DNA of 64,000 nucleotides, taken from contig NZ_CP132719.1 in the NCBI RefSeq assembly GCF_030845995.1, forward strand, positions 620,001-684,000. The letters are read 5' to 3'. Shown piece by piece: positions 21,041 to 33,427 of this stretch. The notes under the pieces are model-generated. The model ran no database searches and was not told the origin of the DNA. It saw only the letters and a program-made list of their open reading frames with translations. The DNA comes from Geothrix sp. 21YS21S-4. GTDB lineage: Bacteria > Acidobacteriota > Holophagae > Holophagales > Holophagaceae. The position numbers and the translations under genes were made by a program. Position 1 is the first letter of the stretch; each line of letters begins with the position of its first letter.

Positions 21041-22053
21041 TACGCCTCCTCGGCGGCGGTCCGGAGGCGCATGAGCCACTCGTCCCAGGCGTGGGCGTCG
21101 AAGGGACGCACCGGACGCGAAAGCTGGCGCCGGAGGGTCCGGGAAGCGGCGAGGGGCGGCTCCCACAATTCCGGGGGCAGGGTTTCCGCCGCGGCGGCGC
21201 AGGCGGCGGCCCCTTCCGGCGTCTGGCACACCAGCAGCCACTGGTGGCCGGCTTCCAGGGAGAGGCGCACCCGCTCCTCCCAGGTCCAGTCCGCGCAGCC
21301 GCCCATCTCCAGGTCGTCCGGGAGGAAGCGGCCCTGGACGCCCCAGGGGTTCTCGCCCACGGAGCCCCGATGGAAGCTCGCGGGGAAATCGCCGGAAGCC
21401 GGCGTCCGGAGATGGGCCACCATCACCAGCCGGTCGGGATGGGCCAGAGGGACGAACGCCGAGGCATTGCGGTCCACCAGGTCCGCGTCCGCCAGAGCGG
21501 GGAGTCCCACGTGGCTGTCCAGGGTGGTGCCGCCGAGGCCGGGGAAGTGCTTGAGGCACCCGCGCACGCCGGTGGATTCGAGGCCGTGGAGGAAGGCTCC
21601 CGCCGCCGCGGCGGCCTCCGCGGGATCAGGACCCGCGGCCCGGTCCCCGATGCCGGCGTCCGGATGGCCGTCCCACAGGTCGACCACGGGCGCGAAGTCC
21701 ACGTTGAAGCCGAGCAGACTCAGCCCTTCGCCCCACAGGCGGCCCCAGGCGGAGCAGGCCTCGGCCCCGCCGCGGGTCCACAGCCGGCGCAGCGGTGGGG
21801 TGGGGCCGGTCCAGGGGCGCAGCCGGCTGACCGGTCCCCCTTCCTGGTCGAGGGCCACGGCCAGGGGCAGGTCGATTCCCAAGCGGTGCTGGAGGCCGTC
21901 GATCAGGGCGCGACAGCGGGCCGGCCCCTTCTCGGGATCCGGATCCAGGTTCCGGGCGAACAGCACGATGCCGCCCGGCTCGAAGGGAAGGTCGACCTCC
22001 CCGGCGTCAAAGCCTCGGAAGCCGGTCCAGAGGAGACCGTGAGCCTGGTGCAT
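21040..22053 (-). CDS. glycoside hydrolase family 3, NagZ-like beta-N-acetylhexosaminidase
   Basis: 337 residues with the family 3 TIM-barrel signature. CLKHFPGLGGTTLDSH includes the Asp-Ser-His loop that carries the general acid/base in NagZ; the usual second His of KHFPGHG is Leu here. FLPDDLEM holds the nucleophile Asp. There is no signal peptide, so a cytosolic role in cell-wall muropeptide recycling is expected. It lies three bases after a response regulator and overlaps the next by one base, so it is embedded in a signalling operon, which is odd for a recycling enzyme. Confidence 0.85.
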   Translation of the reverse strand: MHQAHGLLWTGFRGFDAGEVDLPFEPGGIVLFARNLDPDPEKGPARCRALIDGLQHRLGIDLPLAVALDQEGGPVSRLRPWTGPTPPLRRLWTRGGAEACSAWGRLWGEGLSLLGFNVDFAPVVDLWDGHPDAGIGDRAAGPDPAEAAAAAGAFLHGLESTGVRGCLKHFPGLGGTTLDSHVGLPALADADLVDRNASAFVPLAHPDRLVMVAHLRTPASGDFPASFHRGSVGENPWGVQGRFLPDDLEMGGCADWTWEERVRLSLEAGHQWLLVCQTPEGAAACAAAAETLPPELWEPPLAASRTLRRQLSRPVRPFDAHAWDEWLMRLRTAAEEA

Positions 22054-22056
22054 TCC

Positions 22057-22884
22057 CTACCTTACCCGGAGGGCGAGCTCCAGGTGGCGGGTGAGGAGGA
22101 GGAAGCCCGGATCGGCCTCGCTGAAGGTGGAGCGGTCGCCGAAGCCCAGGTAGAGCCAGCCGGCGTCGCCCAGCGGGACGAAGCGCGCCTCGGGGTAGCC
22201 CAGTTCCGGCGCCCGCAGGGGCCCCGGGTAGGGGATGTCGAGGGAGGCGGGAAGGGGGCGGGGGCCCCGGCGGACGACGGCCCGGAGGCCGTCCCCATCC
22301 CGCCGATAGCACCCCAGGCCATCGGGGGACCAGCGGGTGGCGAGGCGGTCGAGCAGGGACTCCAGAAGGGCCTCCTGCCCCGGGGCGTCGAGGTTCTGGA
22401 GGGTCAGGTCGCAGAGGGCCAGGGCCTCCCGGTGGGCCTCCTGGAGATCCCGGGTGCGGTCGAGGATCCGGGTCTCCAGCTCCGTCTGGTAGGCGTGGAC
22501 CTTCCGCAGCAGGCGGGCGTGATCCAGCGCGCGGTCCAGCACGACCTCCACTTCCGAGGCCCGGAAGGGCTTCTGGATGAGGTCGTAGGCGCCGCGCTTC
22601 AGGGCCTCGATGCTGGTGTCCAGGGTGGCGTGGGCCGTGATCAGGATGGAGAGGGTCTCGGGATGGCGCTGCTTGACGGCGGCGATGAGATCCAGCCCCG
22701 TCATGCCGCCGGGCATCTGGAAATCCGTGAGCACGACGGGAAACGGATTCGCGCCCATCCGCGTCAGGGCCTCCTGTCCGCTGGCCGCGCTCTCCACGGT
22801 GTAGCCCCGCATCCGCAGCACTTCCGTGAGGGAATCCCGGACGTCGCGCTCGTCGTCGACGAGGAGGATGGGCTCGGAGATCAC
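22057..22884 (-). CDS. response regulator with C-terminal GAF-like region
   Basis: 275 residues from GTG 22884, which overlaps the preceding TGA as GTGA. The REC domain (1-120) begins ILLVDDE, has phosphorylation Asp in VVLTDFQMPGG and conserved Lys in IQKPF. A coiled linker of about 35 residues and a 110-residue GAF-like output region without catalytic motifs follow. The REC half is very like that of the next gene upstream, so the two are probably paralogues with a shared kinase not encoded here. Confidence 0.85.
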   Translation of the reverse strand: MISEPILLVDDERDVRDSLTEVLRMRGYTVESAASGQEALTRMGANPFPVVLTDFQMPGGMTGLDLIAAVKQRHPETLSILITAHATLDTSIEALKRGAYDLIQKPFRASEVEVVLDRALDHARLLRKVHAYQTELETRILDRTRDLQEAHREALALCDLTLQNLDAPGQEALLESLLDRLATRWSPDGLGCYRRDGDGLRAVVRRGPRPLPASLDIPYPGPLRAPELGYPEARFVPLGDAGWLYLGFGDRSTFSEADPGFLLLTRHLELALRVR

Positions 22885-24314
22885 GGCGCGGCCCGCATAG
22901 AGACGAGGGTGCGCTCGAAGATCCGGGCGTCGATGAAGATCCGCAGGACTTCGGAATCCAGCAGGTTCACCTTGGCTTCCTGCTCCAGGATCTCCAGGCT
23001 GCGCTCCACGCTGACCGCGGCCTTGTAGGGGCGGTCCGCGGCGGTGAGCGCGTCGTAGACGTCCGCGACGGCCATCAGCTTGCTCTGGACGGGGATGTCC
23101 GGCTCCTTGAGCTGCCGGGGGTAGCCCTTCCCGTTCAGCCGCTCGTGGTGGGCCCAGGCGATCTCCGGCACGCCGGCCAGCTCGCTCGTCCACGGGATCT
23201 GGCGGAGGAAGCGGTAGGTGTGGGTGACGTGGCTCTGGATCTCCTCCCGCTCCTGCGCCGACAGGCTGCCCTTGGGGATCCGCAGCAGGTCCAGGTCGCC
23301 GGGCGCGATGAGGGGTCGCCGCTCGCCGGACCAGTGCTGGTAGGTGAGCCGGTCGAGCTGGTCGAGCCCCTGGGCCACTTCCTGGGGCAGGACGGAGGGT
23401 TCGTTGCTGCGGGTGACCAGTTCCACCAGGCGGCGGGTCTCCTCGTCCTGCTCGCGCAACAGCGCGGCGGCCTGGTCCGAATCCAGGCTTCCGCCGCGGC
23501 TCCAGGCCTCCAGCAGCCGATCGCGCATGGATTCCAGCGTCCGCTGGTGGAGCCGCTGGAAGATGCTCTCCAGGCGCTCCCCCTCGATCTTCTTGGCCTT
23601 CACCAGCACCTGCTCGCGGACGCCCACCTTGCCGAAATCGTGGAGGAGGCTGGCGTAGCGGATCTCCCGGACCTGGGTGGGGGTGAAGTGGAGCGCGCCG
23701 TAGGGGCCGTTGGGCGTCTGGTTGACGGCTTCCGCCAGTCCGACGGTGAGGTCCGCCACCCGGCTGGAATGGCCGGAGGTGCTGGGGTCGCGGGCTTCGA
23801 TCGCGGTCACGGACGCGTTCACGAAGCCCTCGAACAGCCGCTCGATGTCGTTCTTCAATCCCAGGATCTCCTGGGTGCGGGCCGCCACCATCCGCTCCAG
23901 GTTCTCCTGGTATTCCTCGTTCTCCCGCAGCAGCCGGTAGTGCTCCAGGGCCCGCTCCAGCCCGGCTTCGATCTCCGCCAGCTTGAAGGGCTTCTGGATG
24001 AAGTCGTAGGCGCCGCGCTTGAGGGCTTGGATGGCGGATTCCGTCGTCGCATAGCCCGTCATCAGGATCCCGAGGCTGCGCGAGTCCTCCTCGTGGATGG
24101 CCCGCAGCAGCTCGAGCCCGGACAGCCCGCCGGGCATGTTCAGGTCCGTGAAGATCACGGGGAAGTGCTGCTTCCGGACCTTGGCCAGGGCCTGCGCCCC
24201 GCCGTCCGCCCCTTCGGCGGCGTAGCCCTGGTCTTCCAGGGCCTCCACCAGCAGGTTCCGCAGGTCCGCTTCGTCGTCGACGATCAGGATGGGGATGGGA
24301 GAAGGGAGGGGCAC
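22881..24314 (-). CDS. response-regulator HD-GYP phosphodiesterase (RpfG type)
   Basis: 477 residues starting at GTG with GGAG upstream. REC domain (1-125, Asp in VIFTDLNMPGG), coiled-coil linker, then an HD-GYP domain with HD in LLHDFGKVGV and GYP in HHERLNGKGYP, split by a helical insertion of about 130 residues (roughly 255-370). It is expected to hydrolyse cyclic di-GMP. It heads a four-gene operon that ends with a diguanylate cyclase, so opposing enzymes are co-expressed. Confidence 0.93.
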   Translation of the reverse strand: MPLPSPIPILIVDDEADLRNLLVEALEDQGYAAEGADGGAQALAKVRKQHFPVIFTDLNMPGGLSGLELLRAIHEEDSRSLGILMTGYATTESAIQALKRGAYDFIQKPFKLAEIEAGLERALEHYRLLRENEEYQENLERMVAARTQEILGLKNDIERLFEGFVNASVTAIEARDPSTSGHSSRVADLTVGLAEAVNQTPNGPYGALHFTPTQVREIRYASLLHDFGKVGVREQVLVKAKKIEGERLESIFQRLHQRTLESMRDRLLEAWSRGGSLDSDQAAALLREQDEETRRLVELVTRSNEPSVLPQEVAQGLDQLDRLTYQHWSGERRPLIAPGDLDLLRIPKGSLSAQEREEIQSHVTHTYRFLRQIPWTSELAGVPEIAWAHHERLNGKGYPRQLKEPDIPVQSKLMAVADVYDALTAADRPYKAAVSVERSLEILEQEAKVNLLDSEVLRIFIDARIFERTLVSMRAAP

Positions 24315-24419
24315 GCGAACTCCAGCGTCCCCGACATCATCGGACGGGAAGCTCCGGATGGAAAGTTTCGATCCTTCTCCCGCAGACTGCCCGGGTTTCC
24401 ACCCCCCCCCTCAGTCAGT

Positions 24420-26993
<2,574 letters not shown>

Positions 26994-27048
26994 GAACCAC
27001 CTCGATCTTCAGGATGAATCAAATATGATGTGAATGCACTAAAATTTT

Positions 27049-27079
27049 ATTATAAATTTGAATCCATCTGATTTTTCAA
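27049..27079 (-). promoter_or_regulatory. candidate clpB promoter
   Basis: Minus strand TTGAAA (27074-27079), 19 bases, TATAAT (27049-27054). The preceding bases make GCTTGAAA, like the -35 of sigma-32 promoters, but the expected heat-shock -10 is absent and no CIRCE element (TTAGCACTC) is present. The start is about 55 bases before clpB. Confidence 0.45.
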
Positions 27080-27143
27080 GCCGTGCCTTCGCTGCCGCCC
27101 GCCAGCATAAAGGAGAGAGCGATTCCTGAAAACCTTCCTGCAT

Positions 27144-27178
27144 GAAAATGGCCCTCCCCGGACATCGGGGAGGGCCAT
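27144..27178 (-). terminator. terminator of the M13 peptidase gene
   Basis: A 13-bp stem ATGGCCCTCCCCG/CGGGGAGGGCCAT (27148-27160 and 27166-27178) with a 5-base loop, then TTTT leftward. Confidence 0.92.
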
Positions 27179-27192
27179 CGGAAAGAGTCGGA

Positions 27193-29277
27193 TTACCAGA
27201 TCTTGATGCGGTCTTCCGGCTTCAGGTAGAGGGCCTGCCCCGGCTTCACGGAGAAGGTGTCGTACCAGGCGTCCAGGTTGCGCACCACGTTGGGACGCAG
27301 GAACCCGGGGGTGTGCTCGTTGGTGGTGAGCTGCTGCAGCAGGGAGGCGTCCCGGTATTTCTGGCGCCACACCTGGGCGAAGCCCAGGAAGAAGCGCTGG
27401 TCGCCGGTGAACCCGTCGATGACCGGAGCGGGCTTGCCGTTCAGGGACTTGTGGTAGGCGTCGAAGGAGACGCACAGTCCCGCCAGGTCGGCCATGTTCT
27501 CGCCCAGGGTCAGCTCGCCGTTCACGTGGGTGCCGGGCAGGGGCTCGTAGGCGGCGTACTGCTTCACCACCTTGTCCGTGAGGGCGGTGAACCGCTTGAC
27601 GTCCTCGGGCGTCCACCAGTCGGACAACTTGCCGTCCTTGTCGAACTTCCGGCCCTGGTCGTCGAAGTGGTGGCTGATCTCGTGGCCGATCACCAGGCCG
27701 ATGCCGCCGTAGTTGATGGCGGTGTCGGCGTGGGCATCGAAGAACGGCGGCTGGAGGATCGCCGCGGGGAACACGATCTCGTTCCAGAAGGGGTTGGCGT
27801 AGGCGTTGACGGTCATGGGCGTCATGCCCCATTCCGTCCGGTCGATGGGCTTGCCGATCTTGTCCAGCTCGCGCTGGAAGGCGAATTCAGCGGCGCGGAA
27901 GGCGTTGCCCAGGGCGTCGCCGCGGCGCACTTCCAGCCGGGAGTAGTCCCGCCACGTGGCCGGGTAGCCGATCTTGGGGGTGAACTTCGCCAGCTTGGCC
28001 CGGGCCTCGGCCTTGGTCTTGGGGTCCATCCAGGTCAGGCGGGACAGCCGCTCATCCATGGCCGCGATGATGTTCTTCACCAGCAGGTCGGCCTCGCGCT
28101 TGGCTTCCGGGGGGAAGTACTTCGCCACGTACAGCTTGCCGACCGCCTCGCCCAGGGCCGCGGTGGTGGTGTCCACGCCCCGCTTCCAGCGCGGCTGGAT
28201 CTCCGGCTGGCCGGAGACGACCTTGCCGCTGAAGGCGAAGTCCTCGTCGACGAAGGCCTTGGGCAGGTAGGGCGAGGCGGCCTTGAGGACGTGGAAGGTG
28301 AGGTAGTCCTTCCAGATGTCGAGGGGCTCCTCCGCGATCAGCTTGGCGGTGCCCGCGATGGCGCTGGGATGGAGGATCACCAGCTCCTTCTCGTTCTGAA
28401 CCCCGATGGCGGTGAGGAGGGAGGTCCAGTCCAGGCCGGGATAGGTGGTGTCGATGGCGGCGCGCTTGATGGGGTTGTACAGCTTCTCGATCTGGCGCTC
28501 TTCAACCTTGCTCCAGTGGATCCCGGCCAGCTTGGTCTCCAGGGCGAGGATCTTCTGGGCGCGGGCCTCGGCCCCCTCCACCCCGGCCAGGCGCAGCATG
28601 GCGGCGATGTGGGCGACGTACTTCCCGCGGATCTCCGCGAACTTGGGGTTCTTGGTGTCGAGGTAGTAGTCCCGGTCGGGCAGGCCCAGCCCGCCCTGGC
28701 CCACATAGACGGCGTAGATGTCGGGGTTCTTCAGGTCCTGCTGGGGGCCGGCGCCCACGGGGAGGGTCACCCCCAGGCGCGACGCCTGCCCGAAGGCCTG
28801 CGCGAGCTGGCGGCGGTCGGCGATGGCGGAGATGAGCCGGAGGTGTGGCTTCAGCGGCGCCAGGCCCTTGGCCTCGATGGCGGCCTCGTCCAGGAAGCTG
28901 CCGTAGAAGTCGCCCACCTTCTGGGCCTCGGAGCCGGGCTTCACGTCCTTGGCGGCGGCGGCCGTCTCGATGATGGTGCGGGTGCGCTCCTGGCTGAGGT
29001 CCCGGAGCTTGGTGAACATCCCGTAGTTGGAGCGGTCGGCGGGGATGACCAGGTTGGTCAGGTAGGTGCCGCTGGCGTAGCGCCCGAAGTCCTCGCCGGG
29101 GGCCACGGTGCGGTCCATCCCGGCCACGTCGAACCCGAAGGTGCCGTAGGCGGGCTGGACGGCGGCGGCCTTTCCGGCCGCCGGGGCGGGAGCGGGTTTG
29201 GCGGCCTGGGCCGCGGCGGGCAGGGCGCACGCCAGCGCCCCCGCCGCGAGAATGGCGAATTGCCTGTGTCTGAGCAT
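27193..29277 (-). CDS. M13 (neprilysin/PepO) family zinc metallopeptidase
   Basis: 694 residues. A signal peptide ends in ALPAAAQA. The catalytic HEISHHFDDQGR lies near residue 532 with the second zinc ligand in ENMADLAGL, and the C-terminus ends in Trp as in this family. It is a secreted or periplasmic oligopeptidase. An Ala/Pro-rich linker of about 20 residues follows the signal and may be a tether. It is monocistronic with its own terminator. Confidence 0.95.
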   Translation of the reverse strand: MLRHRQFAILAAGALACALPAAAQAAKPAPAPAAGKAAAVQPAYGTFGFDVAGMDRTVAPGEDFGRYASGTYLTNLVIPADRSNYGMFTKLRDLSQERTRTIIETAAAAKDVKPGSEAQKVGDFYGSFLDEAAIEAKGLAPLKPHLRLISAIADRRQLAQAFGQASRLGVTLPVGAGPQQDLKNPDIYAVYVGQGGLGLPDRDYYLDTKNPKFAEIRGKYVAHIAAMLRLAGVEGAEARAQKILALETKLAGIHWSKVEERQIEKLYNPIKRAAIDTTYPGLDWTSLLTAIGVQNEKELVILHPSAIAGTAKLIAEEPLDIWKDYLTFHVLKAASPYLPKAFVDEDFAFSGKVVSGQPEIQPRWKRGVDTTTAALGEAVGKLYVAKYFPPEAKREADLLVKNIIAAMDERLSRLTWMDPKTKAEARAKLAKFTPKIGYPATWRDYSRLEVRRGDALGNAFRAAEFAFQRELDKIGKPIDRTEWGMTPMTVNAYANPFWNEIVFPAAILQPPFFDAHADTAINYGGIGLVIGHEISHHFDDQGRKFDKDGKLSDWWTPEDVKRFTALTDKVVKQYAAYEPLPGTHVNGELTLGENMADLAGLCVSFDAYHKSLNGKPAPVIDGFTGDQRFFLGFAQVWRQKYRDASLLQQLTTNEHTPGFLRPNVVRNLDAWYDTFSVKPGQALYLKPEDRIKIW

Positions 29278-29361
29278 GGGAACTCCTCGGTGGATCCCTG
29301 GTTCACGCGGGATCGGCCTGCCCAGGTTATTCCCCTTATTCGCCCGCGGCGGTGACGCGGG

Positions 29362-30600
29362 CTACAGTGCCGTCCGCGGCTGGACCGCCGCCTGGGCCAG
29401 AAGGAGGCCCGTCAGCAGGGCGATCGCCACGAACAGGGCCTGGAAGGCTGTGTCCAATCCCATCACCAGCTGCTTCTGGATGATGAATTCCAGGCCCTTG
29501 AGCCCCAGGCCCCCGGGCACCAGCACCATCAGCCCCGGCAGGAGGGTCACGATGGACGGCCGGCGCCGGAAGCGGGTGTAGATGTTGCTGCCCAGGCCCA
29601 GGGCGAAGGCCCCGAGCCCCACCCCGAACTGGGGCCCCAGGAGGACGGCGCCCTGCCGCGCCCCGTAGAAGGCCAGGACGCAGGCGGCGAAGATGGCCGG
29701 CAGGTCCCGGGGCCGGGCCTTGAAGATCACCACCAGGGCCGCGGCCGCCACCAGCAGCACGGGCGGGGCGGTCCAGGCGGGCAGCGGAAGGGGCGTCCCC
29801 TGGAGGGCGCGGTCCACCAGGGGCCCGGCCAGCCGCTGGCCCAGGGCCACCCCGAAGCCCAGGGAGAGGAAGGTCATGGCCGTGTCCACCAGCCGGGCCG
29901 TGCCCGCCACCAGGTTGCCCGTGGCCAGCTCGTTCATGGACACCACCAGGCGCAGCCCCGGCACCAGGACGATCAGCCCCGCCACCGTCAGGACCTGGGG
30001 CGAGACGTGGGGAAAGCGCCAGGCCGCGGCCACGGCGAGGAAGCCCACCAGGACGCCCGCCACCGGGTGGACCAGCCGGGCCAGCCCCGCCCGGCGCCCC
30101 AGGAGCGTGACCGTCAGCCCCACCCCGGCGCCCAGCAGGGCGGTGAGGGCCATCTCCCGCCAGCCGCCCCCGAAGAACATGGCCGCCGGCGCCGAGCCCA
30201 GCCCGAAGCACAGGACCGTCAGGAGGGCGCCCCAGCGGTCCGGCGCGGACAGGATGGCGCGGACGCGGTCCCGGGCCTCGGGGGCGTCCATGCGGCCGTC
30301 GATGAGGGCGTCCGTCATCTCCTGCAGGTCGGACAGTTTTTCCAGGTTCGTCTCGCCCGCGGGACTGCGCTGGATGAACGTCCAGTGGTGTTCGCCCTGG
30401 CCGAGGGACGCGAAGAACGCCGTGGGCAGGCCGAAGAACTGGCCGTCCAGCCCCAGCCGGGCGCAGACCCGCGACAGGGCATCCTCGAACCGGTGGGCGG
30501 GGATTCCATAGGCCTGGAAGGCCCGGCCCAGCTCCAGGCAGAAGGCCACCTCCGGGGGAGGGGCGGAGGTCGAAGGAGAAGGCGGTTCGGGAAGGCTCAC
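29362..30600 (-). CDS. threonine/serine exporter, ThrE family
   Basis: 412 residues from GTG 30600, overlapping the upstream stop as GTGA. A soluble N-terminal region (about 1-130, including QRSPAGETNLEKL) precedes ten helices, the ThrE_1 plus ThrE_2 fusion seen in Corynebacterium ThrE. Conserved ThrE motifs are VPGLRLVVSMNELATGN and the C-terminal LLPGLMVLVPGGLGLKGLE. It is predicted to export threonine or serine across the inner membrane, and is coupled to the flavoenzyme gene before it. Confidence 0.88.
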   Translation of the reverse strand: MSLPEPPSPSTSAPPPEVAFCLELGRAFQAYGIPAHRFEDALSRVCARLGLDGQFFGLPTAFFASLGQGEHHWTFIQRSPAGETNLEKLSDLQEMTDALIDGRMDAPEARDRVRAILSAPDRWGALLTVLCFGLGSAPAAMFFGGGWREMALTALLGAGVGLTVTLLGRRAGLARLVHPVAGVLVGFLAVAAAWRFPHVSPQVLTVAGLIVLVPGLRLVVSMNELATGNLVAGTARLVDTAMTFLSLGFGVALGQRLAGPLVDRALQGTPLPLPAWTAPPVLLVAAAALVVIFKARPRDLPAIFAACVLAFYGARQGAVLLGPQFGVGLGAFALGLGSNIYTRFRRRPSIVTLLPGLMVLVPGGLGLKGLEFIIQKQLVMGLDTAFQALFVAIALLTGLLLAQAAVQPRTAL

Positions 30601-31688
30601 TCGGCCACCTCCTCCGCCAGGGCCAGGCTGGCCGTGAGGCCCGGCGATTCGATTCCGAACAGGTTCACGAAGCCCGAAAGGCCGTGGACGTCCTCCCGCT
30701 GGATGGTGAAATCCGGCATGGGCTCGCCGGGGCCGTGCAGCTTGGGACGGATCCCCGCGTAGGCCGGCTGGAGGGCGCCGTCCCGCAGCCCCGGCCAATA
30801 CTTCCGCACCTCCGCGTAGAACCCGTCCGCGCGGCGGGGGTCCACGCCGTAGTCCTCGCGGTCGATCCATTCCACGTCGGGCCCGAACCGCGCCTGGCCC
30901 GCCAGGTCCAAGGTGAGGTGGACGCCCAGGGCGCCCTGGGAAGGGATGGGGTAGACCAGATGGGAGAAGGGCGCCCTTCCGGAGAGGGAGAAGTAATTGC
31001 CCTTGGAGAGATGCCGGGGCGGCACCGCGCCGGGGCGGATGCCCTCGAAGCCCGCGGCGACGGCCTGGGCGCCGAGGCCCGCGCAGTTGAACACCCGTTC
31101 CGCCCGGAGGGCCATGGGCTCCGCGCCGCCGACCTCGACGACGAGGCCGCCGCGTTCGCGCCGCCCGCCGGTGACGGGACTCTTGAGGACCACCGCCGCG
31201 CCGCGGCTCTCCGCGTCGCTCCGCAGGGCGCGCATCAGGCCGTGGCTGTCCACGATGCCCGTGCCCGGCGACAGGAGGGCGGCGACGGCGTTCAGTTCGG
31301 GCTCCATCTGCTGGATTTCTTCGTGGTCCAGCCACCGGAGGTCGTCGACGCCGTTGGCTTCCGCGCGGGCGCGGATCTCCCGCAGGGCGCCGATCTGCCC
31401 TTCGTCCGTCGCGACGATCAGCTTGCCGCAGCGGCGGTGATCCACGCCCCGCGCTTCGCAGTAGGTATAGAGGGCGCGGTTTCCGGCGACGCAGGTCCGG
31501 GCCTTTCGCGAACCGGCCGGATAGTAGATGCCCGCATGGATCACTTCGCTGTTGCGGGAGCTGATGCCGGTGCCGATGCGATCCTCCGCTTCGAGGACCA
31601 CCACCTCGCGGCCCCGCAGGGCGAGGGTCCGCGCGAGGGCGAGGCCGACCACGCCCGCCCCGACGACCACATCCTCCGTGCGTTCCAT
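30597..31688 (-). CDS. FAD-dependent oxidoreductase, L-2-hydroxyglutarate oxidase-like
   Basis: 363 residues of the DAO superfamily. The dinucleotide fold starts VVVGAGVVGLALA, followed by GISSRNSEVIHAGIYYP, the motif shared with L-2-hydroxyglutarate oxidase/dehydrogenase. HLSKGNYFSL and GIRPKLHGPG near the C-terminus fit the same family. It probably oxidises a 2-hydroxy acid to the keto acid. AAGGGG precedes the start. It overlaps the ThrE gene by four bases; why these two are paired is unclear. Confidence 0.85.
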   Translation of the reverse strand: MERTEDVVVGAGVVGLALARTLALRGREVVVLEAEDRIGTGISSRNSEVIHAGIYYPAGSRKARTCVAGNRALYTYCEARGVDHRRCGKLIVATDEGQIGALREIRARAEANGVDDLRWLDHEEIQQMEPELNAVAALLSPGTGIVDSHGLMRALRSDAESRGAAVVLKSPVTGGRRERGGLVVEVGGAEPMALRAERVFNCAGLGAQAVAAGFEGIRPGAVPPRHLSKGNYFSLSGRAPFSHLVYPIPSQGALGVHLTLDLAGQARFGPDVEWIDREDYGVDPRRADGFYAEVRKYWPGLRDGALQPAYAGIRPKLHGPGEPMPDFTIQREDVHGLSGFVNLFGIESPGLTASLALAEEVAE

Positions 31689-31714
31689 GCCTACCCCTTG
31701 TCTAAAAACAAAAT

Positions 31715-31730
31715 TGAGAATTAATTCTCA
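31715..31730. promoter_or_regulatory. perfect 16-bp palindrome between divergent genes
   Basis: TGAGAATTAATTCTCA reads the same on both strands and lies 27 bases before the flavoenzyme start, on the side away from the Aer-like gene. Its arms equal Fur-type half sites (TGAGAAT/ATTCTCA) but the centre has two bases, not one. Likely an operator. Confidence 0.5.
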
Positions 31731-31826
31731 CATCCGGCATCCAAGAACTCGATACGGCCTCGTGGATGTGTAAGCGCCGGCAATAGGTTGCCGACGCAGG
31801 GGTCACTTTCGGGAGTCATTCGTACC

Positions 31827-33404
31827 ATGCGGACCAATCTTCCCATCACCCAGCACGAGCACCACATCCAGGAGGGGGCGTTCGTCGTCTCCAAGACGGA
31901 TCTGGCGGGGGTGATCACCTACGTGAACGAGGAATTCCTCCGCATCAGCGGGTTCCAAGAACGCGAGTTGATCGGCGCTCCCCAGAACATCGTCCGCCAC
32001 CCCGACATGCCCGCCGCGGCCTTCACCGACCTGTGGAAGACGGTGAAAGATGGAAAACATTGGCACGGGATGGTGAAGAACCGTTGCAAGAACGGCGACT
32101 TCTACTGGGTGGACGCGGCGGTGTCGCCCATCATCGACGGCGGCCGGCCCGTGGGCTACGTCTCCATCCGCAGCCGGCCGACCCGCGCCCAGATCGAGCA
32201 GGCAGAGCACACCTACCGGCTGCTGAACCAGGGGATGTCCCTCGAATCCACCTATCACCAGCCCTACATCCCCCTTTCCGGCCTCGACTTCCGCCAGCGG
32301 ATCTTCGCCTCTTTCGGTGCCGCCACGGGCGTGCTCCTGCTGGGGGGCATCCTGGGGTGGGCCGTCGGAGGCGCGCTGTGGGCCTTCGGCTTGGCCGCGC
32401 TCCTGGGCCTTCCCGTCGCCTTCGGCGCGGGCCTGCTGCTGGTCCGCGCCCAGGAGGTGCAGTTCGGCGGCGATCCGGGCCAGGCCATGGCCGTCATCCG
32501 CGCCATGGCGGAGGGCGACCTGTCCACCAGCATCACCACCCGCCATGGGGACGTGCAGAGCCTGCTGGCCCATACCCGGGCTCTCCAGCAGCGGGTGAAG
32601 AGCATGGTGAACCGCATGCGCTTCGAGGCCACCGAAGTGGCGTCCGGCGCCCAGAGCCTGTCGGCCACCACCCTCCAGATGGCGGGGGCGACGGAGGAGA
32701 TCGCGCGGAGCACCGAAGGCCAGCGCACCACGTCCGAGAACCTGGCCTCGGCCATCACCGAACTCTCTGCTTCCGTCAGCGAGGTCGCTTCCAACGTCCG
32801 CCTGGGACAGAGCCAGGCGAAGGAGGCGGTGCAGGCCGCGGTCGAAGGCGACCGGGCGGGCGAGGCGGCCATGGCGGCCATGTCCGACGTGGAAGCGGCG
32901 ACCTCCAAAGTGGTGGCCGCGGTCCAGGTGATCCAGGAGATCGCCGGCCAGACCAACCTCCTCAGCCTGAACGCCGCCATCGAAGCGGCCCACGCGGGCC
33001 AGGTGGGCAAGGGCTTCGCCGTGGTGGCCGAGGAAGTCCGCAAGCTGGCGGAGCGTTCCGCCGCCGCAGCGGAGGAGATCGGCCAGCTCATCGACGCCTC
33101 CAACCGCGCCGTCCAGAGCGGGCGCGCCACCGTGCAGGAGGCGGTGAATTCCCTCGACCAGATCCGCACGCGGATCGGCACGCTCCAGTCGCTGACCCTG
33201 GAGATCGCCGGCGCCACCGAAGAGCAGGCCCGCACCAGCGCCGAAGTGGCGGACCAGGTGGAGCACGGCGCGCAGGTGGCCATCAAGAATGCCGCCTCGA
33301 CCCTCCAGCTCTCCGTCACCGTGGAGGCCTCCTCCCGCACCACCCACGACCAGGCCCGCATCGCCAACGGCCTGCTGGATCTGGTGGATCAGTTCAAGGT
33401 CTAA
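31827..33404 (+). CDS. Aer-like methyl-accepting chemotaxis receptor (PAS-TM-MCP)
   Basis: 525 residues from ATG 31827. The N-terminal PAS domain (about 5-120) reads like E. coli Aer: LPITQHEH at the start, [12 protein letters not shown] and IVRHPDMP, so an FAD redox sensor is likely. Two membrane helices (about 165-205) follow, then a HAMP-like linker and a signalling hairpin with tip [22 protein letters not shown] chose this start over 31788 because the conserved PAS begins here. It directs swimming by energy or oxygen state; no che genes are near. Confidence 0.92.
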   Translation: MRTNLPITQHEHHIQEGAFVVSKTDLAGVITYVNEEFLRISGFQERELIGAPQNIVRHPDMPAAAFTDLWKTVKDGKHWHGMVKNRCKNGDFYWVDAAVSPIIDGGRPVGYVSIRSRPTRAQIEQAEHTYRLLNQGMSLESTYHQPYIPLSGLDFRQRIFASFGAATGVLLLGGILGWAVGGALWAFGLAALLGLPVAFGAGLLLVRAQEVQFGGDPGQAMAVIRAMAEGDLSTSITTRHGDVQSLLAHTRALQQRVKSMVNRMRFEATEVASGAQSLSATTLQMAGATEEIARSTEGQRTTSENLASAITELSASVSEVASNVRLGQSQAKEAVQAAVEGDRAGEAAMAAMSDVEAATSKVVAAVQVIQEIAGQTNLLSLNAAIEAAHAGQVGKGFAVVAEEVRKLAERSAAAAEEIGQLIDASNRAVQSGRATVQEAVNSLDQIRTRIGTLQSLTLEIAGATEEQARTSAEVADQVEHGAQVAIKNAASTLQLSVTVEASSRTTHDQARIANGLLDLVDQFKV

Positions 33405-33427
33405 GGCGTCACGCCTGAGAAAGGCCT

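Noticed and set aside
24403..24411. Run of nine C as a phase-variation tract
   Set aside because: It lies in the gap after clpB, outside any coding frame, with no promoter spacing it could alter that I can see.
26994..27080. CIRCE element controlling clpB
   Set aside because: TTAGTGCATTCAC only partly resembles TTAGCACTC and has no matching second arm.
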